Part shown: positions 26,821 through 35,328 of the stretch, piece after piece | Numbering within the stretch: the first letter of the stretch is position 1 | How the letters are laid out: each line of letters starts with the position of its first letter | Origin: Eubacterium limosum | GTDB taxonomy: Bacteria; Bacillota; Clostridia; Eubacteriales; Eubacteriaceae | Assembly (NCBI RefSeq): GCF_000807675.2 | Contig: NZ_CP019962.1 | Span: forward strand, 2,790,001-2,854,000 | Reading direction: 5' to 3' | DNA length: 64,000 nt | Translations under genes and position numbers: made by a program | Notes under the pieces: model-generated | Told to the model about the DNA's origin: nothing | Database searches by the model: none | What the model saw: the letters and a program-made list of their open reading frames with translations, nothing else

Positions 26821-27162
26821 ATGAGAAATCGAAGAGAAACCATTCAAATAAGAGTGCGGGAAGATGAAAAAAATCAGATCATTACCAATAGTCAAAAGTG
26901 TGGATTAAGCGTTTCCGAATACCTGCGGATGCTGGCCAGAGGGTATGAACCGAAGCCATTGCCCCCCATCCAATACAATGAAATGATGGAACTGTTATAC
27001 GATATACGCTATGCCTTGGGCGATTATGACGCCCCAGAAGCCATCGCTGTTTTAGAAGAAACCCTGCTAGAAATGCACGCCGTTTTAGCCCCGGAAAGGA
27101 GAAAAGACAATGGCCATCACCAAAATCTGGCCCGTCAAGGACAGCCTGAACCGCGTCATTGA
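26821..27162 (+). CDS. MobC-like relaxosome accessory protein
   Basis: The protein has 113 residues. It opens with a ribbon-helix-helix pattern (ETIQIRVREDEKNQIITN, then LSVSEYLRMLARGYEP) typical of MobC/MbeC-like relaxosome proteins that bind oriT. An AAAGGAG site precedes its ATG. It overlaps the relaxase gene by 53 bases in another frame, so the two are translationally coupled. Confidence 0.8.
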   Translation: MRNRRETIQIRVREDEKNQIITNSQKCGLSVSEYLRMLARGYEPKPLPPIQYNEMMELLYDIRYALGDYDAPEAIAVLEETLLEMHAVLAPERRKDNGHHQNLARQGQPEPRH

Positions 27163-28474
27163 GTATGCCAAAAACGTTGATAAAACCGAAAATCCTGACT
27201 TCCTAAACGCCGATTTATACCAGGTGCTGCACTACGCAGCCGATGAAAACAAGACCAGATTTGAGCGACAATACTACGTAACCGGCATCAACTGTGCCGT
27301 GGAAACCGCCGGCCAGCAGATGCAGATCACCAAAGAAAGGTTTGGAAAAACAGGAGGAACCCTGGCCCATCACGCCTGTCAAAGCTTCAAACCCGACGAG
27401 CTTACCCCCAAAGCGTGCCACGCGATCGGGGTCAAGCTTGCACAAAAAATGTGGGGTGACAAATATGAAGTAATCGTGAGCACCCACCTCAATACCAACT
27501 GCCTGCATAACCATTTCGTCATCAATTCCGTCTCTTTTATTGACGGAAAGAAGTACAATGAACGCAAAGCAGAATACCAGCGGATGCGGGATACCTCCGA
27601 CGCACTCTGCCGAGAGTACCATCTATCCGTGATTGAAAATCCCACAAAACGCAAACGGAGTCAAGGCCTTTACCAGGCAGAAAAGCGGGGAGAGCTGACA
27701 CGCTATGCACTTTATCGCTCCGATATCGACGAAGCCATTGAACGCTCAATGACGATGAAAGAATTCTATGACTACCTGAGACGAAAAGGCTACCAGATTA
27801 AAGGAAAAGTCGATTCCTGCGCGCTGAAGCTGCCACATTATCCACGCTTCACACGCTTTAAAACACTCGGAGAAGCCTACTCCGTGCTGCAAATTCAGGA
27901 TCAGATTTACCGGCAAAGAGGACCAGAAGTTCGGGAAAAAAGCAAAGAACCCATTTTATTCTTTGTGCCCACACCAAAGAAATTGCAGATCGAAGACATA
28001 CTGGGGTTTGGTGAGGAGTATCGAAAGCTCCGCAACCTTTACCGGTTCTTCTGCTACCAATTGGGGATCTACCCTAAAAACAAAGGACAGGTTTCAATGA
28101 GCCCTATCATCAAAGAAGAAGTGCGCCGCATGGAAGAAATATCTCAACAGACCATCTTTTTATGCAAACATCAGATTGATACCTATGAACAGCTCAAGGA
28201 AAAACAGAAAGAAATTCAGACAGAGATGGATGGTTTGCTCAACCAAAGAAAGAAGCTCACCAACAAGATGCGGCGAGCTGGGCCTGAGGAAAAAGAGGTA
28301 CTACGACAAGAGAAAATGGCGTTGACTAAACAGATTACAGAAATAAGAAAGGATTTAAGATTAGCTTTTGGTGTAGAAAAAAGGTCCTTAGATATGATGA
28401 AGAGCTTAGAAATAACGCGTGAAATGTTGAATAAAGAGATGCAAAAAAATAAGGAAAAACAGAGATATAGATAG
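27110..28474 (+). CDS. Relaxase (MOBP-type, relaxase/mobilization nuclease)
   Basis: The protein has 454 residues. It should nick oriT and lead the strand into the recipient. The N-terminal nuclease domain opens MAITKIWPVKDSLNRVIEYA. The metal-binding histidine triad appears in VSTHLNTNCLHNHFVINSVSF near residues 122-142. The C-terminal 120 residues are a charged coiled coil (EEKEVLRQEKMALTKQITEI). The start has GAAAGGAG and overlaps the MobC-like gene. No coupling protein or secretion gene follows, so transfer would rely on a helper. Confidence 0.87.
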   Translation: MAITKIWPVKDSLNRVIEYAKNVDKTENPDFLNADLYQVLHYAADENKTRFERQYYVTGINCAVETAGQQMQITKERFGKTGGTLAHHACQSFKPDELTPKACHAIGVKLAQKMWGDKYEVIVSTHLNTNCLHNHFVINSVSFIDGKKYNERKAEYQRMRDTSDALCREYHLSVIENPTKRKRSQGLYQAEKRGELTRYALYRSDIDEAIERSMTMKEFYDYLRRKGYQIKGKVDSCALKLPHYPRFTRFKTLGEAYSVLQIQDQIYRQRGPEVREKSKEPILFFVPTPKKLQIEDILGFGEEYRKLRNLYRFFCYQLGIYPKNKGQVSMSPIIKEEVRRMEEISQQTIFLCKHQIDTYEQLKEKQKEIQTEMDGLLNQRKKLTNKMRRAGPEEKEVLRQEKMALTKQITEIRKDLRLAFGVEKRSLDMMKSLEITREMLNKEMQKNKEKQRYR

Positions 28475-28890
28475 TATACAAGATAGATTAAAAAAGGAAA
28501 AAATATATAGATTGCATTTTTTGAAATGTCTTTTTCAATAATATTTGATTAAATTTTATCTAGCTGAGGTGACTTGTAGAAAGCCAATTATTCATAATAC
28601 ATTTGTGCTGTTTATTTTTTGGAGTATGTTATAATAGTATACATATACAGGAATGCATTTAATCAATTAAATTTTGCTAACAATACTTTAATAAAAAAAG
28701 AGGAATGTAGAAAATAAAAGACTTGGAGTTTGAATATTATAAAAAACTATGCATATGCTTTATGGGACAGTCAATATTCATAGCAATGATGATTTATTGG
28801 ATTTAAGAAAATTGAAAAGAAGCGCATGCATATTGGATAATAAAAAGGAAAATCCATAAAATGGTTTATGATGAAGATGGAGGAGAGACT
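28475..28890 (+). other. AT-rich intergenic region before the PHP-ATPase gene
   Basis: I see no gene in these 416 bases. A TATAAT at 28630-28635 could be a -10 element for the PHP-ATPase transcript, without a clear -35 box. Composition drops sharply in GC here, marking a junction between the mobilization module and the next cargo block. Confidence 0.4.
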
Positions 28891-31287
28891 GTGAAAATTG
28901 TTGATAAGGGTTACAAAATGGATTTACATATTCATTCTATTTATTCAAGAGGGAAAGATGGATCAAAAGTAAGTTATAATACCATTAAACATGTACCAGA
29001 GTTAATAAATAAGTTGACAGAAAATAGAGTGGAAATTTGTGCAATTACAGATCATGATGCATTTAATTGTGATATGTATTTAGAATTAAAAAAATACGAA
29101 AATAGTAAAAATTCATCACTTATTAAAGTTCTTCCAGGTGTTGAATTTTCTGTAGAGTTTTCAACTGAATCTGAACACTTTGTTGTTCATGTGATTGCTG
29201 TATTTGATGATTCGGATCAAGAAAAAGTAACTGCCATTGCAAGCAACCTATCTGATGAAGCGGGAAAAGTTGTGTATGATAAAGATATGGCCTTTTCTGA
29301 AGAAAAGTTCTTGGCAATTCTTAAAGCAATTGATCTAGATACTGTTTTGATTGCTCATCAAAAGAATAGTTTAACTAGCAAAAGAACAAGAAAAAATGAT
29401 GCCAACTCCGCTGGAATGCAAAAGTTTAATGAATTCATATATACGGATTATTTTGAAGCATATGAATTTAAAAATCGCAATAATGAAATTTTCAATAAAT
29501 CGTTTTTATCTTCACATGGTATGACGGAGGATTTACGCTTTATTACGGGTTCTGACTGTCATAACTGGAAGTTTTATCCTAAGGAAACAGAGGAAGATGA
29601 TTCAGAGTTCAGATATACCTATGTGAAATGTTTGCCAACATTTCGAGGATTAGTTATGGCTATAACAGACCATCGGAGGATTAAAACTGTTAATAGTTTT
29701 TTTAATCCGACAGAGACAAAATTAGATTTCATTAATATGGAAATTAATGGGGTTAAAATGGATATACCATTATCTAGAGGAATAAATGTTATTATCGGAG
29801 ATAATTCTATAGGAAAATCTTTATTATTACATAAATTAACAGGTTATAGCAAAAAGAAAAGTAAATTATTAAAAGCACCAATTGAAAAAAGTTATGAAAA
29901 ATATTTGAAAGATAATAAAATTAAGATTAGTTCTGTAATAGATGAAGCGGACTTGTTTGGCTTTGATATGCAAGGAGAAGTACGAGAGAAATTTGAAGAA
30001 GAAAAGATTAAATCAGATGAATTTTTAAAAAATTATTATCCAGCAGCGATAAATCCTGAATCTTATAGATTGATAGTAGAAAGAGAACTTAGCAAAATAT
30101 ATCAATATTTAAGTGAAAAGTTTGATCTTGATAGGATTGAAGAAGGGCTTGGAAAATTTAAAATAGAGAATTTTGATAAAGTGATTGCTGAGAGCTTAAC
30201 ATTTGTTGGAACAGTACAAAGAGATAACAAAAAAGTCAAAAATTATGGCGATTTAGGCAGTGAAATTATTTCTGTTATTGAGAAAATAAAAGGAATTAAA
30301 GATAATCAGTTTATTGATAAAGATGATAAAGAGTTCTTTATTCAAATTGAAACACGTTTAAATGAGATTGCACTTAAATATTCCGACAAGAAAAGTGCTG
30401 CAATTAAAGAAAATGATAAAATAGGAATTTATCAAGCGGTTATTAGAGACTTTAAACAAAAATATCAAACTGCGGTTTCTGACACTCAGAAGAAAATTTC
30501 GACTTATAATGAAAACTATCGAGCTATAGTAGATTCAATTGTAGAACTTTTGATTCGGCGGAAACAGAATAAAAAACCAATGATCAAATTGTCAAAACAA
30601 ATAATCGAAATACGAACTAACAAAGTATTTGAATACGAGTTTAATAGCAGATTGGTTGCCACAGAAATATCGGAAGAATATATCTGGAATCTATTTAATG
30701 ATGTATTGAAAAAAGATAGAAAAATTGATATTTTAGAAGTAAGGCAAGAAGAATTAGCAGATGCATTGCCTTATTATGAAGGAACTGCAGCAGGTGCTTT
30801 GGAAGAATTAAAGGAACGCCTTAGAAAAAGACTAAATGATGAATTTAAAAATAAATATTCTATAACTCAAAAGGGAATGGATAAGACACAGGAGTTGTCG
30901 TCTGGGTTTAACGCTAAAATATATTTCGACTTACTTTCATATGAGACAGAGCGTAAAGGCATTTATATAATAGACCAACCTGAAGATAATATTTCACAAA
31001 AGTCAATTCGAGAGTATTTACTTGACCGATTTAAGATAATGGGTGAAAATAGGCAGGTTCTTATTGTAACACATAATCCCCAATTTATTGTAAATTTGGA
31101 TGTCGATAACGTAATTTTTCTTGGTAAAAATTCAGATGGATATAAAGTACAGTCTGGAGCTTTAGAGTATAAAGATGATCACTATAATATGTTGGATATT
31201 ATCTCAGATCATATTGAAGGTGGTTTAGATACATTAAAACGGAGGTGGAAACGATATGAAAAGAATCATAAATTTTCAGAAATCTGA
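28891..31287 (+). CDS. PHP-domain / SMC-like ATPase fusion (TrlF-like)
   Basis: The protein has 798 residues from the GTG at 28891, preceded by GGAGGAGAG; an in-frame ATG at 28861 lies before that site. The N-terminal PHP domain has metal ligands in KMDLHIHSIYS, ITDHDAF, IAHQKN and GSDCHNW. From about residue 290 an SMC/RecF-like ATPase begins: Walker A VIIGDNSIGKSLLLH, a long coiled coil, then the signature-to-Walker B block YIIDQPEDNISQKSI and switch IVTHNPQF near the end. A PHP nuclease or phosphatase coupled to an SMC ATPase suggests nucleic acid defence, but that is inference. The gene is very AT-rich relative to its neighbours. Confidence 0.8.
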   Translation: MKIVDKGYKMDLHIHSIYSRGKDGSKVSYNTIKHVPELINKLTENRVEICAITDHDAFNCDMYLELKKYENSKNSSLIKVLPGVEFSVEFSTESEHFVVHVIAVFDDSDQEKVTAIASNLSDEAGKVVYDKDMAFSEEKFLAILKAIDLDTVLIAHQKNSLTSKRTRKNDANSAGMQKFNEFIYTDYFEAYEFKNRNNEIFNKSFLSSHGMTEDLRFITGSDCHNWKFYPKETEEDDSEFRYTYVKCLPTFRGLVMAITDHRRIKTVNSFFNPTETKLDFINMEINGVKMDIPLSRGINVIIGDNSIGKSLLLHKLTGYSKKKSKLLKAPIEKSYEKYLKDNKIKISSVIDEADLFGFDMQGEVREKFEEEKIKSDEFLKNYYPAAINPESYRLIVERELSKIYQYLSEKFDLDRIEEGLGKFKIENFDKVIAESLTFVGTVQRDNKKVKNYGDLGSEIISVIEKIKGIKDNQFIDKDDKEFFIQIETRLNEIALKYSDKKSAAIKENDKIGIYQAVIRDFKQKYQTAVSDTQKKISTYNENYRAIVDSIVELLIRRKQNKKPMIKLSKQIIEIRTNKVFEYEFNSRLVATEISEEYIWNLFNDVLKKDRKIDILEVRQEELADALPYYEGTAAGALEELKERLRKRLNDEFKNKYSITQKGMDKTQELSSGFNAKIYFDLLSYETERKGIYIIDQPEDNISQKSIREYLLDRFKIMGENRQVLIVTHNPQFIVNLDVDNVIFLGKNSDGYKVQSGALEYKDDHYNMLDIISDHIEGGLDTLKRRWKRYEKNHKFSEI

Positions 31288-31540
31288 AAAGGACTATCAA
31301 TTAGTAGATGGTGATAGCGTGTTGTTTGCTATTGATATTGCAGAAATGAAATTTGATGTAAAAGAATTTTATTATGCATTTTTTGTTGACGATGAGGAGA
31401 TTAAAAATAGCGAGATTAAGAATACGATTCCTTCGGATAAAGATGCATCTCGTGTGTATGATTGTATTGTTAAATTATATAAAGAAATCGTTGAGGAATT
31501 TAATAAGAATAATAGAAATGATAAAGGAGAAAAAGAATAG
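31256..31540 (+). CDS. Small protein coupled to the PHP-ATPase, unknown
   Basis: The protein has 94 residues and no recognised domain. It is acidic and its end is charged (EFNKNNRNDKGEKE). A strong site GGAGGTGG lies before its ATG, and the gene overlaps the PHP-ATPase by 32 bases, so the two are made together. A partner, immunity or adaptor subunit of a two-gene system is an inference from this arrangement. Confidence 0.7.
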   Translation: MKRIINFQKSEKDYQLVDGDSVLFAIDIAEMKFDVKEFYYAFFVDDEEIKNSEIKNTIPSDKDASRVYDCIVKLYKEIVEEFNKNNRNDKGEKE

Positions 31541-31617
31541 TGTAGACGAAACAATAAATATAGGTTGTCATCATGATTAAATTGTATTTCTATAGGAAAT
31601 CACTAAACATAAAGTTC

Positions 31618-31646
31618 TTGACAAACCCAAATATCTAATATAAAAT
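31618..31646 (+). promoter_or_regulatory. Promoter before eutV
   Basis: TTGACA at 31618-31623 and TAAAAT at 31641-31646 are separated by 17 bases. Transcription would start just before the first leader hairpin at 31664. Confidence 0.65.
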
Positions 31647-31663
31647 TAAAGAAAATTAAATAT

Positions 31664-31748
31664 ATGTTTGTAGACGGATACAAACATTTTGATAGGTTTA
31701 CGATGTAGCAAACTGGGATAACTTTTGGGGTCTCTGTTTGCTTTTTTA
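31664..31748 (+). promoter_or_regulatory. Tandem-hairpin antitermination leader before eutV (ANTAR target)
   Basis: Hairpin P1 pairs ATGTTTGTA with TACAAACAT around GACGGA (31664-31687). Hairpin P2 pairs GTTT-C with G-AAAC around GATGTA (31696-31713). A terminator uses AGCAAAC (31707-31713) and GTTTGCT (31736-31742) followed by TTTTT, and shares its 5' arm with P2. So P2 and terminator exclude each other, exactly the logic of EutV-type antitermination. The next gene encodes EutV, implying autoregulation. Published ANTAR loops, as I recall, favour A at position 1 and G at 4; here position 1 is G. Confidence 0.65.
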
Positions 31749-31787
31749 TTAGTATCGATTTTTAAGGTTGGGCAGGATGGTGATAAG

Positions 31788-32390
31788 ATGGAAGAGGCAA
31801 TATTGGATGATAGGAAAAAAACAACGGTTGTTATTGTAGATGATGAACCCATTATTATTATGGATTTAGAAGAGGTTCTGGAAAATCTTGGATACAAAGT
31901 AGTGGGAAAGGCGCTTGATGGATTTGAAGCCATTGAAATATGTCGCAGTAAAAAGCCCGACGTTGTGCTTATGGATGTTGAGATGCCTGTTCTTGATGGG
32001 TTTGCGGCAGCTAGCTGTATTTTGGAAGAGGCCCTTGCGGAAACTGTCATCATGGTCACAGCGTATAATGATAAAAAATTTGTAGACCAGGCAATGGAGA
32101 TAGGCGCTTCTGGGTATTTGGTCAAACCCATTAATGAGCGTTCTATCATGCCCTGTATCAATGTTGCTAGAGCCAGAAGTAAGGAGATTATACACCTTAA
32201 GCAAGAAGTGAAGAAGACAAAGGAGCTTGTAGAAGCAAGAAAAATTATCGAAAAGGCTAAAGGGTTGATTATGAAGAAAAAAAATATCAGCGAAAATGAA
32301 GCTTATGAGTATATCCGTTTGATTAGCAAAGAAAAACAGATTTCGATGCAGCGAGTCGCTGAAATTTTGCTTAAAGGAAGACGAAAATAA
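31788..32390 (+). CDS. eutV: EutV response regulator with ANTAR RNA-binding domain
   Basis: The protein has 200 residues from the ATG at 31788; an upstream in-frame ATG at 31725 lies in the leader terminator. The receiver domain (residues 10-130) has the acidic pair in VIVDDEP, phosphoacceptor Asp63 in LMDVEMPVLDG and Lys in GYLVKPI. The ANTAR domain (about 140-198) has KAKGLIMKKKNISENEAYEYIR. Phosphorylated EutV binds tandem RNA hairpins and prevents termination. Such leaders precede this gene and eutA. The sensor kinase gene eutW follows, overlapping by one base. Confidence 0.95.
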   Translation: MEEAILDDRKKTTVVIVDDEPIIIMDLEEVLENLGYKVVGKALDGFEAIEICRSKKPDVVLMDVEMPVLDGFAAASCILEEALAETVIMVTAYNDKKFVDQAMEIGASGYLVKPINERSIMPCINVARARSKEIIHLKQEVKKTKELVEARKIIEKAKGLIMKKKNISENEAYEYIRLISKEKQISMQRVAEILLKGRRK

Positions 32391-33778
32391 TGTCTGTACT
32401 TATTCGAAATTTATGTAAAAAATACACTAATTTAACCGAAGAAGATATTGATATCATTATAGAAAAGTCAGAAGCACTTGCCGATATTGCGTCCAAAACA
32501 GATCAAGATGTCTTTATTGACTGTCCTTGCATTCAAATATCTGAGGCAGTTGTTGTGGCAGAAGCTTTAAAAAAAGATTCGCTGTATCAGTTGAGTACTT
32601 TAGGTTGTATCGTTCGAGAGGAGGATGAACCTGCGGTTTTCAGAACTTTTCGTTCTGGAGAGGAAACTGAAGAGGTTGAAGCCACAATTTTTTCTTCAAG
32701 ATTAGAGGGAAGAGTCATTCAGAATGTTCAGCCAATAAAAAATAAGGGTAAAACCATTGGTGTATTAATTTTTGAGAGACCAACCAAGGAAGACCGACCT
32801 TTAAAAAGAAGTACAAAAAGATTTGTGACAAATACAGCAGGCACTTTGCCTATTTTAAAAGATTGTGTCTGGATTACTGAGTATTTTGATGACGCGCTTA
32901 TTATTGTAAGTGAAAATGGCGTGATTTTATACCGCAATACAGTTGCAGCTAAACTGTACAGAAAACAGGGATATGTTTATGATATTTTAGGACAGGAATA
33001 TTCAAAAGTTTCACTCCATGGTGAGTTACTGCCAAGGGATAGTAAACGCTCCGGAGCAGAAATGAAAATCGGGGCTTACTATTATCGCATACGACAGTTT
33101 AATTTAAAGGATAAAGGCGTATTTTTAATTGTTATTCGTGATATTACAGAACTCAGGATCAACGAACAGGAGTTGATTTTAAAATCTACTGCTATCCAGG
33201 AGATCCATCATAGAATTAAAAACAATCTGCAAACAGTCCACAGTTTGCTCCGTTTACAATGGCGCCGGGCAAAATCAGCGGAGACACAAACAGCTTTATC
33301 AGATGCTATGAATCGAATCCTTAGCATTGCGACAACGCATGAAAGCCTTTTGTATAGCGGAGTAGATGAGATTAGTCTTTTTACCGTCATTGAGGAAATT
33401 AAAAAGAATTTTACGGATTTAATGAATTTGGAAAATCAAGAAATTGAAATAGATGTGACGGGGGATGATCTGCGTGTTTCCTCGGATATTTCATCTTCAA
33501 TTGCTTTAGTCATTAATGAATTGATCCAAAACTCATTGAAATATGCCTTTGAAAATAGAAAAAACGGGCGCATTACAATCACGGTGTCTGAAGGAAATAT
33601 GGGGTATGCTAATATAACGGTAATTGATAATGGAACCGGTTATGAAGTTCAGAAAGAAAATAGAAGTCTTGGATTAAAAATTGTCGAAAATCTTGTGCAG
33701 AATAAACTAAAGGGACGATTGGAAATACAATCAGGTGCTGACGGTACACAGGCAACCTTTGATTTTAAAATTAAATAA
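32390..33778 (+). CDS. eutW: EutW sensor histidine kinase
   Basis: The protein has 462 residues. The N-terminal half carries a sensor region with a CxC-like feature (DCPCIQISEAVVV near residue 44). A PAS-like segment lies near residues 160-260. The kinase is of the HisKA_2 type, with the phosphorylated His near residue 273-274 in EIHHRIKNNLQT. The ATPase domain has the N box ALVINELIQNSLKYAF and G1-type VIDNGTGYEV, then SLGLKIVENLVQ. In Enterococcus EutW autophosphorylates with ethanolamine. No membrane segment is seen, so it is cytosolic. It is co-transcribed with eutV. Confidence 0.93.
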   Translation: MSVLIRNLCKKYTNLTEEDIDIIIEKSEALADIASKTDQDVFIDCPCIQISEAVVVAEALKKDSLYQLSTLGCIVREEDEPAVFRTFRSGEETEEVEATIFSSRLEGRVIQNVQPIKNKGKTIGVLIFERPTKEDRPLKRSTKRFVTNTAGTLPILKDCVWITEYFDDALIIVSENGVILYRNTVAAKLYRKQGYVYDILGQEYSKVSLHGELLPRDSKRSGAEMKIGAYYYRIRQFNLKDKGVFLIVIRDITELRINEQELILKSTAIQEIHHRIKNNLQTVHSLLRLQWRRAKSAETQTALSDAMNRILSIATTHESLLYSGVDEISLFTVIEEIKKNFTDLMNLENQEIEIDVTGDDLRVSSDISSSIALVINELIQNSLKYAFENRKNGRITITVSEGNMGYANITVIDNGTGYEVQKENRSLGLKIVENLVQNKLKGRLEIQSGADGTQATFDFKIK

Positions 33779-33782
33779 TGAG

Positions 33783-33862
33783 TTTATACGGTGAAGTATA
33801 AATGAAAGAGTGACGAAGCTCGGCATACAGATATTATTTCTGTTTGGCGAGCTTTTTATTTT
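33783..33862 (+). promoter_or_regulatory. Tandem-hairpin antitermination leader before eutA (ANTAR target)
   Basis: Hairpin P1 pairs TTTATAC with GTATAAA around GGTGAA (33783-33802). Hairpin P2 pairs GAGT with GCTC around GACGAA (33808-33821). The terminator stem uses AAGCTCG (33816-33822) and CGAGCTT (33848-33854), then TTTATTTT, and overlaps P2. Both loops have G at positions 1 and 4 and A at 6, as in the eutV leader. EutV binding should let transcription continue into eutABCLHQ. Confidence 0.7.
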
Positions 33863-33878
33863 GAAGGGGTTGGAAAAT

Positions 33879-35315
33879 ATGAAAGAAAAAGTTTTAAGCG
33901 TGGGTATTGATATTGGAACCTCAACGACTGAGATAGTATTCAGTCATATTATTATTGAAAATATTGCGTCAAATTTTAGGGTGCCGGACATTCAAATTGT
34001 CGATAAGGAGATTATTTATCGCAGTCCTATTTATTTTACGCCACTGCTGTCAAACACTGTGCTTGACACAAAAGGAATAATAGAGATTGTTAAGAAAGAG
34101 TATGATACAGCTAGTATTGAACCGAGAGATGTACAGACAGGCGCAGTAATTATAACAGGTGATACGGCAAGAAAAGAAAATGCCGAAAATGTACTGCGGG
34201 AAATCAGTGATTATGCAGGTGACTTTGTTGTCGCGACAGCAGGGCCCGAGCTTGAGAGCATCTTGGCAGGAAAAGGTAGCGGTGCCTCAGAATTTTCAAG
34301 AAAAAATAAAGGAGCTATTTTGAATTTAGATATCGGCGGTGGCACAACGAATGTGGCGCTGTTCGAAAATGGGGAGGTGCTTGAAGCGAGTTGTTTTGAC
34401 ATTGGGGGAAGACTCATTCGCTTTTCAAAAGAAACAAATAAAATCGAGTATATTTTCCCAAAAATTCAAAAGCTTTTTCAGGCGATGGGGATAACCGCCA
34501 AAGCAGGCGATCCACTAACAGATGATATGCTTGACAAAATAACAGAAGTTTTAGCGAAAGGGTTAATGGAGATTATTGATCCATCGCAAAGAAGCTTTCT
34601 CACTGATTTTTTGGCGACTAATAAAATTGTAAAAAATTTTGTTAAAACTCCAGACTATGTTTCGCTTTCAGGTGGGGTTGGCGATCTTGTCTATCAGGAG
34701 CAAATGCCAAAAACAAATGCATTTGGTGACATTGGTGTACTGCTGGCAAAGAAATTAAGAAAAAATTTAACGAAGGATGCTGTTAATGTTGTTAAGCCAG
34801 CAGAAACGATTGGTGCAACGGTTGTTGGCGCTGGAAATCACAGCGTTGATATAAGTGGAAGCACCATTACTGTCACCGCAAAAAATAGTCTGCCGATTGT
34901 GAATACGCCGATCATGAAGGTTGATAACCCAATAAACTATACAGATGAAGAAATAAAGAAAGCTTTTGAAAAAAAAATAAATTGGATACAAGGTGAAAAT
35001 ACATCAATGAATATTGCGTTAGCTATTGAAAATGAAAAAATGTTGAGGTTCGATGAGATACAGTTGATGGCCCGAAAGATTATTATCGGGATGCAGCCGA
35101 TTATACAAAAACAGAAAGTGCTTATCGTAGTTTTAAAAGTAGACTATGGAAAGGTATTAGGACAATCTATCCAGAAATATCTTTCTGAGGATAAGCAGAT
35201 CATCTGCTTGGATGGTGTTAATGTAGGCAATGGCGATTACATTGACATTGGAATGCCTGTTGGTGTAGGAGAAGCAGTACCCGTTGTAATAAAAACAATA
35301 GCATTTAGTTATTAA
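33879..35315 (+). CDS. eutA: Ethanolamine ammonia-lyase reactivating factor EutA
   Basis: The protein has 478 residues from the ATG at 33879, which follows GAAGGGG; a frame extension upstream runs into the leader terminator. EutA exchanges damaged cobalamin on the lyase in an ATP-dependent way. The actin-fold ATPase pieces are visible: SVGIDIGTSTTEIVFSHI at the N-terminus, LNLDIGGGTTNVALFENGE near residue 150 and YVSLSGGVGDLVY near 265. It is the first gene after the EutV-controlled leader, followed by eutB. Confidence 0.95.
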   Translation: MKEKVLSVGIDIGTSTTEIVFSHIIIENIASNFRVPDIQIVDKEIIYRSPIYFTPLLSNTVLDTKGIIEIVKKEYDTASIEPRDVQTGAVIITGDTARKENAENVLREISDYAGDFVVATAGPELESILAGKGSGASEFSRKNKGAILNLDIGGGTTNVALFENGEVLEASCFDIGGRLIRFSKETNKIEYIFPKIQKLFQAMGITAKAGDPLTDDMLDKITEVLAKGLMEIIDPSQRSFLTDFLATNKIVKNFVKTPDYVSLSGGVGDLVYQEQMPKTNAFGDIGVLLAKKLRKNLTKDAVNVVKPAETIGATVVGAGNHSVDISGSTITVTAKNSLPIVNTPIMKVDNPINYTDEEIKKAFEKKINWIQGENTSMNIALAIENEKMLRFDEIQLMARKIIIGMQPIIQKQKVLIVVLKVDYGKVLGQSIQKYLSEDKQIICLDGVNVGNGDYIDIGMPVGVGEAVPVVIKTIAFSY

Positions 35316-35328
35316 AGGAGGAGAAATA

